63,437 nt of DNA from Planctomycetota bacterium (GTDB lineage Bacteria > Planctomycetota > Planctomycetia > Gemmatales > Gemmataceae), in contig JAIOPV010000084.1 in assembly GCA_021413735.1 (NCBI GenBank), positions 1-63,437 on the forward strand. The letters are read 5' to 3'. The notes under the pieces were generated by a model that did no database searches, was not told the DNA's origin, and saw nothing but the letters and a program-made list of their open reading frames with translations. Below, one piece after another: positions 17,622-24,665 of the stretch. Made by a program: the position numbers and the translations under genes. Numbering within the stretch: the stretch's first letter is position 1; every line of letters begins with the position of its first letter.

Positions 17622-17730
17622 GCCGAACCGTCCGCTGCACCTGACCGCCGGCGCGCCTGTACTTTTCAGCTCGCCTGCTTGTTCCCGTCGGTGACTGGTT
17701 TCCCGGCGGCAGGTGAGCTTGTTGTTCGGC
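17622..17730 (+). other. attC site after cassette 3
   Basis: The site has R'' at 17622-17628 and R' at 17724-17730, 109 bp in all. GCTGCACCTGACCGCC pairs with the right arm (reverse complement GCTCACCTGCCGCC), leaving G and A extrahelical. This is the cleanest example in the array. Confidence 0.85.
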
Positions 17731-17745
17731 GGCGGAGGGCGCAGC

Positions 17746-18246
17746 GTGGGGAAGTGGCGAGAAGCGTTCGACCACGGGCGACCGTCTCGGTGGGACATTG
17801 AGTACAGGTTGGAGTACACGTTTGGGCCGCCAGCTACCGAGGAGCAACTCGCCCGCGTCGAGGGACAGCTCGGTGTGCGGTTGCCAGCCGAAGTGCGGGA
17901 GTTGTTGTCTGAGTTCAATGGGGTCTGGTACACGAGTGAGGCAGGTCGCATGCACGGCGGCGAGTCGGAGATTGTGTTCCTCGACACCGAGTGCATGACG
18001 GATCGGGTGCCGCGCTACCTCCGGTACGGCGGCGACCCACCAATCACGCCGGGCGGGGCGGACCTCCGCAAGGTGGTGTTCGTCGCGCAAGTGAACGGGT
18101 TCGCTGATCTGTACGGCGTGTGCCTGGAGCTGGTGGCCAGGTTCACGGCAGGGGCGGTCGTCCGGCTCGACCACGAGACGGGGGAGTTGACTGCCGAGTA
18201 CTTCACCCTCCGGGAGTTCGTCGAGTACGGGCTCAAGCCCGCCTAA
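17746..18246 (+). CDS. SMI1/KNR4 (SUKH-type) protein (cassette 4)
   Basis: The GTG at 17746 lies eight bases after GGAGG and opens a 166-residue protein, MGKWREAFDHGRPSRWDIEY. The SUKH signature begins at about residue 27: PPATEEQLARVEGQLGVRLP, then AEVRELLSEFNGVWY, IVFLD and later ITPGGADLRKVVFVAQVNGF. In bacteria this fold is known mainly as immunity proteins of polymorphic toxin systems. No toxin is encoded beside it, so any such role is inference. It ends 21 bases before an attC interrupted by the IS. Confidence 0.8.
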   Translation: MGKWREAFDHGRPSRWDIEYRLEYTFGPPATEEQLARVEGQLGVRLPAEVRELLSEFNGVWYTSEAGRMHGGESEIVFLDTECMTDRVPRYLRYGGDPPITPGGADLRKVVFVAQVNGFADLYGVCLELVARFTAGAVVRLDHETGELTAEYFTLREFVEYGLKPA

Positions 18247-18267
18247 CGCGGCCGGCCCAGCAAGACA

Positions 18268-18368
18268 GCCGAACTAGGTGCTGCACCTGACCGCCTGGCG
18301 TTTGCAGTTTCTCAGCTCTCCTGTGTTCTCCGGCGGCGGTTGTTTCCCCCGGCGGCAGGTGAGCAGGG
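18268..18368 (+). other. attC after cassette 4, left part, split by IS
   Basis: R'' GCCGAAC (18268-18274), the left arm GCTGCACCTGACCGCC and the right arm GGCGGCAGGTGAGC are all present. The sequence breaks after GAGCAGGG at 18361-18368, where GTTCGGC would be expected within a few bases. The missing R' box reappears at 19879-19885 on the far side of the insertion sequence. Confidence 0.8.
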
Positions 18369-18369
18369 T

Positions 18370-18743
18370 CGACTATGAAGCCGTGTGCAGGTCAAGTCAG
18401 TTGGTTGGTTTTCTTTGGTCGTTTTGTACCGTGAATGGTTCTCGCCCTGGGCTGGGACCTTACACGGAAAAAAACGACCCCTCAGACCCCGGCCTGCGAC
18501 CGGGACCAACACCGCACCTCGTCGATCAAAACCGCGAGGACCGCACTCGACTATCCGAGGTCACGGACGCACCACACAGGGTTTCGCGTCCGGCCCCACC
18601 TATCCGATCCGCCACGCCGCCCATTCGTTCGGCCGAGATCAGCAACACCGCAGTGTCACTCTCCCAGACCCAGCTTCGGGCTGACGTGGACAGGCCACTC
18701 GTGGACGACCGACTGTTCTCAGTGACAACCCGCTGTCACTTGC
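18370..18743 (-). ncRNA. Candidate guide (bridge/seek) RNA region of the IS
   Basis: No gene is visible in this 374-bp end downstream of the transposase. It contains ATTCGTTCGGCCG (18623-18635), identical to the right IS/attC junction at 19875-19887. It also contains TCGACTAT (18547-18554), identical to the left element end at 18369-18376. A GC hairpin (CCCGG ... CCGGG near 18496-18513) and an A-rich stretch are also present. Known IS110/IS1111 elements encode a structured RNA in their non-coding end with loops matching donor and target DNA. The RNA limits and transcribed strand are not determined. Confidence 0.6.
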
Positions 18744-19811
18744 CTACGCTTTCGTTGGCTCGGGCACCGGGTCCGCACGCCACGGTTTCCCATCTCGCAG
18801 CATGGCCCAACAACGCACCAACAGCTTTCGGGCAAGGGCGACGATCGCCGGCTTCTTCCGACTCGCGCCACCGCCCGTCAGCCGCGCGTACTGCGCTCGC
18901 GCCCACGGGTTGTATCGCAACATGCACCACGCACACTCCACCAACAGCTTCCGCAAGATACCCGGACCTCGGCGCGTGATCCGACCCTTCCGATCCGTGA
19001 CCCCGCTCTGGTACTGCTTCGGGACCAGACCCGCATATGCCCCGACCTGCTTGGCCGTCGCGAACCGCTTCGCATCTCCCAGGTGGGCCGCCACCGCCTC
19101 AGCCGTTCGTGGCCCGACGCCCGGGATTGATTCGAGCAACTGGGTCGCTTCGTCCTTCGACGCGAGGGCGTCGAGCCGCTTCTCGGTTTGGTCGATCTGC
19201 TCGACCAGGAAGCGATACTGGGCCACCGCCAGGTTCAGCAAACCTTTCCACACGTCATCGGGTTGGCAATCGGCGAGAGTCTTCGATTGCTCCTCGATGC
19301 CGGCCAGTCCGGTGACGGTCCACGCCCGAGCGCCGCACGGGACGGGCAGACCTTGGCCAGCGAACAACGCTCGGATGCGGTTCTGGCACCGGACCCGCTG
19401 ACCGACGAGCTCCTGTCGCGTGGCGATGAGCATACGCCGCTGCCGGGTCGCGGGATCGGGCAGGGCCACGGTGGGGAGTTGGCCGATGGCTTCGAGTTCG
19501 GCGAGCCGCTTGGCGTCGTCGTGGTCGGTCTTGCGCTTGAGGTGCTGGAACTTCCACGACTCCGCGGCCGTGTTGGCCACCTTGACGCGGTGCCCGGCAG
19601 CGACGGCGTGATCGTGAACCCAGCCCGCGTTGGCACATGCCTCGATGACGACAACCGAGTTGGGATGTCGAGCCAGGAGTTTCGTGAGTTCAGCGGGCGT
19701 GGTGTCGAACGTGCGGAAGGAGTGTTCGCGAGACGATCGTTGGTAAACGCACGCGACGCTCTTGTACCGCCCGAGGTCGATGGCCAAAATGGTGTCCGTT
19801 GCCGTTGTCAT
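18744..19811 (-). CDS. IS110/IS1111-family transposase
   Basis: The start at 19811 is preceded by GGAGG six bases upstream, giving 355 residues. The N-terminal RuvC-like DEDD domain shows ILAIDLGRYKSVACVY (first Asp), VVVIEACANAGWVHDHA (Glu) and RKTDHDDAKRLAEL (Asp pair). The C-terminal transposase_20 domain shows LLESIPGVGPRTAEAVAAHL, RFATAKQVGAYAGLVPKQYQ and the catalytic-Ser-region candidate RRGPGILRKLLVECAW. The length is normal and no frame damage is seen, so the element may be active. It shares its first residues and upstream DNA with the broken copy at 15372-15610. Confidence 0.92.
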   Translation of the reverse strand: MTTATDTILAIDLGRYKSVACVYQRSSREHSFRTFDTTPAELTKLLARHPNSVVVIEACANAGWVHDHAVAAGHRVKVANTAAESWKFQHLKRKTDHDDAKRLAELEAIGQLPTVALPDPATRQRRMLIATRQELVGQRVRCQNRIRALFAGQGLPVPCGARAWTVTGLAGIEEQSKTLADCQPDDVWKGLLNLAVAQYRFLVEQIDQTEKRLDALASKDEATQLLESIPGVGPRTAEAVAAHLGDAKRFATAKQVGAYAGLVPKQYQSGVTDRKGRITRRGPGILRKLLVECAWCMLRYNPWARAQYARLTGGGASRKKPAIVALARKLLVRCWAMLRDGKPWRADPVPEPTKA

Positions 19812-19878
19812 CGCAAGCCTCCAAACGTGAAGGGCGATCACCCTTCACACTAACGCACACGACGGCTTGCATGGATTC

Positions 19879-19885
19879 GTTCGGC
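19879..19885 (+). other. attC R' box displaced by IS
   Basis: GTTCGGC is followed by the usual cassette trailer CGCAGAGGGCGC and the start codon of the next cassette at 19901. With 18268-18368 it reconstitutes one attC. Confidence 0.75.
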
Positions 19886-19900
19886 CGCAGAGGGCGCTCG

Positions 19901-20536
19901 ATGGCAGGAAGGTTCGCCGACGGGTATCGCAGCGTGCTGGCCGCCATCACCGGCCGCGCGTCATCCGTCCACGGATACCCGCCGCGTGCGGTCGAGGCCG
20001 CCGAGGCCCGGCTCGGGTTCGCCATTCCCGACGCGCTCCGCGATTACTACCTGTCGGTGGGGCGGCACGAACTCAACCGCGTTCACAACCGGCTGCGGTC
20101 GCCTAATGACCTGGAGGTGGCCAACGGTCGGCTGGTCTTCCTGGAGGAGAACCAGTGCGTCGTCTACTGGGGCGTGCGGCGGCGGACGACCGCTGCCGAC
20201 CCAGTGGTGTCGCAGACGACGGACTTGGACGACGGCGAATGGTCGGCCGAGGTCCGCTGCTCGCTGTTTCTGCCGGCCATGCTGTGCTGGTACGCGGCAG
20301 GCTGGATGCCTCACACCGGCGACACCGATGAGATGCCTCACGCCGACGCCCGTCGGCTGGTGCGGGGGTGGCCACCAGCGGGCCGCGGCGGGGTGCATTC
20401 CGCATTCGCTCGTCCCGGGCAGGTCGTCACCGTCGAGGAGGCGGGTCGCGGTGCCCTGATACGGCTCGGGACACGCTCCCTCCGGGACTTCGACGCGGTG
20501 GTGTCGGGGTTCGGCATCGGCGTCCATCAGGCGTGA
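19901..20536 (+). CDS. SMI1/KNR4-like protein (cassette 5)
   Basis: The ATG at 19901, 15 bases after R', gives 211 residues. The region HGYPPRAVEAAEARLGFAIP, followed by DALRDYYLSVGRHELNRVHN and NGRLVFLEENQCVVYWGVRR, is the SUKH pattern: an initial helix pair, then a strand with the 'F..EnQ.v..W' signature. It has no signal peptide or membrane segment. It is probably a cytoplasmic immunity-type protein, with no cognate toxin visible nearby. It is the first cassette after the insertion sequence, which may supply or block its promoter. Confidence 0.75.
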   Translation: MAGRFADGYRSVLAAITGRASSVHGYPPRAVEAAEARLGFAIPDALRDYYLSVGRHELNRVHNRLRSPNDLEVANGRLVFLEENQCVVYWGVRRRTTAADPVVSQTTDLDDGEWSAEVRCSLFLPAMLCWYAAGWMPHTGDTDEMPHADARRLVRGWPPAGRGGVHSAFARPGQVVTVEEAGRGALIRLGTRSLRDFDAVVSGFGIGVHQA

Positions 20537-20598
20537 GAGGCTCAACAAGAGGTGATGACGCGAAAGGCCCGTCCCGTAGGTGAACGCTGGCGTTCGGC
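20537..20598 (+). other. Decayed attC, right end only
   Basis: R' GTTCGGC (20592-20598) and part of the right arm (GTAGGTGAACGC) are present, followed by the trailer AAGAGAGGGCGC. The matching left arm is missing; only GCTCAAC near 20549 resembles an R'' box. The site is probably deleted internally. Confidence 0.5.
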
Positions 20599-20615
20599 AA
20601 GAGAGGGCGCAGAGG

Positions 20616-21089
20616 ATGGCCGCAACGATACGTGATCGACTGACCGCTCTCGCGGCGCCGATCGGTATTGCGCTGCCAGAGGAGTACATCGCGTTCGTGA
20701 CACGCCCACCGAAACGCGGCATCCTGATCCATCACTTGTGTAACGATGGCGACGATTCGTATGAGTGGTGGCCGGAGACGATCAAGAGGTTGGAGGCGGG
20801 TTGGGGCGAAGAAGACAAGGCTGGGGTGGAGATTCCCTCTGCTCACTTACTCCGAGCCACCGCCGACGATTACGCGGAGGGCCGCAGGAAAACGCTGCCT
20901 GGTCCAGGTGGCACACGCTTCCGGCTGGACCGGCTCCGCAATGGGTTTTGGATCGGCGAGGTAGACGGCGATTCCGTGTTCATCGACCTACAGACCTTGG
21001 GCGTGTTCGCGTTTCTCCAACACGAGGACTCGGTCGTGCAGTGGGCTTCATCGTTCGGCGAGTTCGCGAAACGTGGTCAACAGCGATAG
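20616..21089 (+). CDS. SMI1/KNR4-like protein (cassette 6)
   Basis: The ATG at 20616, 17 bases after R', gives 157 residues. The short SUKH-like domain opens with LTALAAPIGIALPEEYIAFV and continues with RFRLDRLRNGFWIGEVDGDS and VFAFLQHEDSVVQWASSFGE. It is the third SUKH-class cassette in the array and differs clearly in sequence from the other two, so these are separate acquisitions rather than a recent tandem duplication. Confidence 0.7.
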   Translation: MAATIRDRLTALAAPIGIALPEEYIAFVTRPPKRGILIHHLCNDGDDSYEWWPETIKRLEAGWGEEDKAGVEIPSAHLLRATADDYAEGRRKTLPGPGGTRFRLDRLRNGFWIGEVDGDSVFIDLQTLGVFAFLQHEDSVVQWASSFGEFAKRGQQR

Positions 21090-21094
21090 GCTGG

Positions 21095-21195
21095 ATCACA
21101 AGCTCACCGGCCGCGTCGTGTGTTTTCTGCAGCTTCCCTGCTTGTCGTTGTCGCGTGTTGGTATCGCGACCAGGCAGGTGAGGCTGTTCTTCGGC
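21095..21195 (+). other. Decayed attC after cassette 6
   Basis: The right part CAGGCAGGTGAGGCTGTTCTTCGGC resembles the standard right arm and R' with one change (CTTCGGC for GTTCGGC at 21189-21195). The left part has only GCTCACCGG-like sequence (21112-21120) and no clear R'' box. Confidence 0.45.
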
Positions 21196-21210
21196 AAGTT
21201 CGAGGGGCAC

Positions 21211-23517
21211 ATGTCGGATGAGGCCGCATTTCTGGCAGCAATAGCCTCGGCCCCAGAGGACGATACCGCCCGGCTTGTGTTCGCCGACTGGTTGCAGGAG
21301 AACGGCGATCCGCGGGCACCGTGGGTTCGCAACCGGCTCGTCCGTTCGTTCATGGGGCCGCGGTGTGAGGACCCAGTCCCCGCGATGGTTGCCGCCCTCA
21401 CCAGCGGGAAACGGTTCGTGGACGCTCGCAGGGCGGCGCGGGCGATTGGGGCGCACGCGGTTGCTGGCCTCAGTCAACTCCTGACGCGCGAGACGCCGAA
21501 GGTGCGCGAATGGGCCGCCAAATGCCTTGGGGCGATCGGGCCGACCGGGCGTGAGGCATTGCCCGCTCTTCTGGCTGCACTGAAAGACACGGAGCGGTCC
21601 GTTCGCCGGGCGGCCATCACCGCCATTCGAGACATTCAGCCACGGGAACTCGCAGACACGACCGCGTTGCAGAACGCGCTGCGGGACGAGGATTGGACGG
21701 TGAGGAGCCGTGCGGAGCAACTCCTCGGCAAGTTGGGGGCGAAGTCAGTCGCTGCCGAGCAGTTCATTGGGAACCTGGACGATGACGATCCAGCGATCCG
21801 TCGCGACGTCGTCGGGTCGCTCGGACTCCTCGGGACCGAGGAATCGGTGACGGCCATTTGCCGGGCAGCGAGCGACCGCGATCCTAACGTGCGGGAGGCG
21901 GCAGCGCGGCAACTCGGACAGGTGAAACAGCAGCGGAACGAAGTCATCGGCCCCTTGCGGAAACTGTGCCGGGATCGGGCAACCCAGGTTCGACGAACAG
22001 CGGCCTTCTCGCTCGCGGAGTTGAGGACGGAAGCGGCCCCTGCAGTGCCGGAGTTGCTTGCCAACCTGAAACACGCGGATGAAGAAGTGCGGTGGCGGTC
22101 TGCTCGCGCCCTCGGCTTATCAGGCGTGCAAACGGACGAAGTCTTCCTGGCATTGCTCGAACTCCTGGCTGAATCGGGTCAGGACTATGGAAACTGGGTG
22201 ATCGAGGCACTCGATTCTTGGCCGCGCTTAACGGGTTCCGCCTTGCCGGTCCTCCTCGCGTATTTGGAACGAATTGGGGGAAGCGTCTATCATCAACGCT
22301 ATGCGATGCCGCTCCTCGGTCGCATTGACGCTCCGGCTGGGGCAGTGTTACCAACGTTGCTCGCCGCCCTCAGGTCGAACGAAGAATGGATCACCCGTGC
22401 GGCCAGCGACGCGCTGGGACAACTCGGTGACGAAGCAGCCGTCCCCGAACTCGTCGCCGCCGTCCACCGGGAATCGGGACGTTCCAACGCCGCCGAGGCA
22501 CTGGCTCGAATCGGCCGCTCTGGACTCGCCGCACTCATCGAACTCCTGGCTGATGAGTCCGCGGAGGTCGTCGCCGCAGCCGTCCACGGTCTTTCTCACG
22601 CTGGCTCGAAGACCGGTGCCTCCGTCGTCCCGAGATTGCGCGAATTGCTCCGGCAATTGACCGCCGAACACCCGCAGCTGAATCAGCAGTCTTACTGGCG
22701 GGCGAAAAGTCTGGTCGAAGCGCTTCAGGCCATCGGCCCGTCCGCGACCGAGGCAATCCCCGACATGCTCCCGCTCTTCCGCGAGCGAACGTATTTCGCC
22801 CCACGACTGGTCGCCGGAGCACTTCGGTCGTTCGGTTGGGAAGCAGTCCTGCCGTACCTGCCGCGCCTGATGGAAGTGATGCGTGACCCGACCTGTTCGC
22901 GCGGACACAGCGAACTCGCCTTTGCGTTACGCATGTTGGGTTGGCAAAAGCCCGCATTCGCCGAGGCGTTACGCGAACCGTTACGCGGGGCGATGTTGGC
23001 CCTCGTCGATTGGCCCGAGAATCAGAAGCAGCAGTACAGGGCGGTCGTGTATCCGATACTGGTCGGCGCTCTCGGTTCCCTCGGTCCGGTTGGAACCGAT
23101 GCCGTTCCCGACCTTCTCTCGCTCATCGCCTTGCCGGGTGCTGACGCCAAGTTGCTCGGAGATGTTGTGACTGCCCTCGGTCAGATCCAGTCTCCGGCAG
23201 CCGTCCCGGAGTTGCGGCGGATGCTGGTCGAGGGTGAAGAGGCGGTCCGGGCCAAGGCGGCCGAGAGTCTCGCACTGCTCGGCGAGGTATCCGAGCCGGT
23301 GGTCGCCTCATTGATGGAGGCGCTCACCGATCGTGGGCCACGTGTCCGCAAGGCGACCGCCGACGCTCTCGGCCAGTTGTGTCCGGAAGGTGCCGCAGTA
23401 CGCGATGCTCTCAAACGGGCGATGGAGGACGCGGACAAGGGCGTCCGCGATCGTGCCGGAGTCGCGCTGCGGAAGGTCGAGAAGCGTCGCTCCGTCGGCA
23501 ACAAAACCGCCAAGTGA
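21211..23517 (+). CDS. TIGR02996 plus HEAT-repeat protein, 768 aa
   Basis: The ATG at 21211, 16 bases after the decayed R', opens MSDEAAFLAAIASAPEDDTA, the repeat-companion module (EDDTARLVFADWLQENGDPR). The rest is a HEAT/PBS-lyase-like solenoid with at least 15 repeats, for example VREWAAKCLGAIGPTGREAL, VREAAARQLGQVKQQRNEVI and VRKATADALGQLCPEG. TIGR02996 is a short planctomycete/myxobacterial module of unknown role found in front of repeat arrays. If counted as a cassette it is exceptionally long; no attC follows it before the next gene. Bases 23518-23713 show no gene. Confidence 0.85.
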   Translation: MSDEAAFLAAIASAPEDDTARLVFADWLQENGDPRAPWVRNRLVRSFMGPRCEDPVPAMVAALTSGKRFVDARRAARAIGAHAVAGLSQLLTRETPKVREWAAKCLGAIGPTGREALPALLAALKDTERSVRRAAITAIRDIQPRELADTTALQNALRDEDWTVRSRAEQLLGKLGAKSVAAEQFIGNLDDDDPAIRRDVVGSLGLLGTEESVTAICRAASDRDPNVREAAARQLGQVKQQRNEVIGPLRKLCRDRATQVRRTAAFSLAELRTEAAPAVPELLANLKHADEEVRWRSARALGLSGVQTDEVFLALLELLAESGQDYGNWVIEALDSWPRLTGSALPVLLAYLERIGGSVYHQRYAMPLLGRIDAPAGAVLPTLLAALRSNEEWITRAASDALGQLGDEAAVPELVAAVHRESGRSNAAEALARIGRSGLAALIELLADESAEVVAAAVHGLSHAGSKTGASVVPRLRELLRQLTAEHPQLNQQSYWRAKSLVEALQAIGPSATEAIPDMLPLFRERTYFAPRLVAGALRSFGWEAVLPYLPRLMEVMRDPTCSRGHSELAFALRMLGWQKPAFAEALREPLRGAMLALVDWPENQKQQYRAVVYPILVGALGSLGPVGTDAVPDLLSLIALPGADAKLLGDVVTALGQIQSPAAVPELRRMLVEGEEAVRAKAAESLALLGEVSEPVVASLMEALTDRGPRVRKATADALGQLCPEGAAVRDALKRAMEDADKGVRDRAGVALRKVEKRRSVGNKTAK

Positions 23518-23713
23518 CAGGTTGGCGGATCAGTAAGACAGACCGGAAACTGAACTTTCTGTCCTTGCGGACACGCATCCGATCGGCGTATCCTCGCCGC
23601 ACTGTCGGACCACGCCGGCACTGAATCACTTCTGTCAACCAATCACTCGACTCTTCCCCGTTCCCGAACGCCGCTCACATGCGGCATGGTTTCTACTTTC
23701 ACCTGGAGGACAA

Positions 23714-24658
23714 ATGGAACTGCTGTTTTGTAACAACCCCGAGATGCGAAAGGTTCCCGAGCCTCGATTTGAACCCGAGGTTGATGCTGCCCGCGAGGTT
23801 GGTTTCATCTGCCACCTCATGGGCTTTGAAGATTTTCTCGACGGTCGCGAAGAGCGTGCACTTCAGTTCGTTCCTCCCGGACAGGGAGCATCGTTGCTGT
23901 ACCGAGGGTGGATGTTCAAGGAATCGGAGTACCAGCGGCTTCACTCGGTCCTGCGGGAACGCGGCTACACGCTCTTCACCAGCCCTGACGCCTACGCCGA
24001 AGCGCATTACCTGCCGAATTACTACCAGAAGATTGCGGGCCTGACACCGCCGGCTGCTTGGACAGAAGGGAAGGATCTGGCGATGGCGTGGAGAACCGCG
24101 AAGACGCTGGGTGACGGGCCGTGGATCGTGAAGGATTATGTGAAGTCTGCCAAGCAGCGGTGGGAAAGTGCGTGTTTCATCCCCGGTGGTGCCAACCGCG
24201 AAACATTCGAGGAGGTTTGCCGAAATCTGATTGCGTATCAGGGCGAGCGATTCGAGCGGGGTTTCGTGTTTAAGAAGTTCGTTCAGCTTTCCCGGATTGG
24301 CAAGAGTCCCTACGGCTACCCGCTCTGCGAAGAGTACAGGCTGTTCTTCTTCAAGCGTCGGCTCTTGGCAGCGGCACCATACGATCGAGAAGGTGGCAAC
24401 GAGAGTGAGTTCACACGATTTGAAGAAATCGCCAGCAGATTCCAGAGTGAGTTCTTGACCATCGACATCGCGAAGGATGCGCGCGGGAACTGGTTGATTC
24501 TCGAAGTCGGGGACGGCGGCGTCTCGATGCTGCCCCCGCGACTAGCACCGACTGCGTTTTACCAGGAGTTGTGGAATCGGATCGCGACCACCCCGAACGA
24601 CCCGCTTACAAAGTCGGGGCACCGAATGAGGGGGCCGGCGGGCGGGTCGCGATCGTAA
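23714..24658 (+). CDS. ATP-grasp protein of the R2K type (family 3, DUF4343-like)
   Basis: The product is 314 aa; the ATG follows CTGGAGGACAA. An N-terminal pre-ATP-grasp region (MELLFCNNPEMRKVPEPRFE; SLLYRGWMFKESEYQRLHSV) is followed by the nucleotide-binding core: GPWIVKDYVKSAKQRWESAC (Lys), then FKKFVQL, EEYRLFFFKRRLLAAAPYD and the acidic FLTIDIAKDARGNWLILEVG with DGGVSMLPP at the active-site end. R2K ATP-grasps are predicted peptide or protein ligases. No partner gene adjoins it; the next genes run the other way. The last ~20 residues look unstructured. Confidence 0.75.
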   Translation: MELLFCNNPEMRKVPEPRFEPEVDAAREVGFICHLMGFEDFLDGREERALQFVPPGQGASLLYRGWMFKESEYQRLHSVLRERGYTLFTSPDAYAEAHYLPNYYQKIAGLTPPAAWTEGKDLAMAWRTAKTLGDGPWIVKDYVKSAKQRWESACFIPGGANRETFEEVCRNLIAYQGERFERGFVFKKFVQLSRIGKSPYGYPLCEEYRLFFFKRRLLAAAPYDREGGNESEFTRFEEIASRFQSEFLTIDIAKDARGNWLILEVGDGGVSMLPPRLAPTAFYQELWNRIATTPNDPLTKSGHRMRGPAGGSRS

Positions 24659-24665
24659 CCACAAA

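Larger units (their letters stand above)
18369..19878 (-). mobile_element. IS1111-type (IS110 family) insertion sequence inside an attC
   Basis: The element is about 1.5 kb, bounded by attC sequence on both sides. It has subterminal inverted repeats rather than terminal ones: ATGAAGCCGTGTGC near the left end and, read inward from the right end, ATGCAAGCCGTCGTGTGC. The transposase is on the minus strand with only ~70 bases before it and ~375 bases of non-coding DNA after it, the layout of the IS1111 subgroup. IS1111 relatives that target attC sites are known in proteobacterial integrons. The exact ends are uncertain by a few bases, and no target duplication is evident. Confidence 0.8.
15611..21195 (+). 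mobile_element. Integron-type gene-cassette array (no integrase in window)
   Basis: Plus-strand genes, all in one orientation, are separated by 96-109 bp imperfect palindromes bounded by GCCGAAC and GTTCGGC. R'' lies 3-22 bases after each stop, and start codons lie about 16-23 bases after R', the geometry of integron cassettes. Three sites are complete (15990, 16482, 17622), one is split by an insertion sequence (18268/19879), and two are decayed (before 20598 and 21195). No tyrosine recombinase of the IntI type is encoded here, so this is either the distal part of a chromosomal integron or an integrase-less cluster. Confidence 0.75.
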
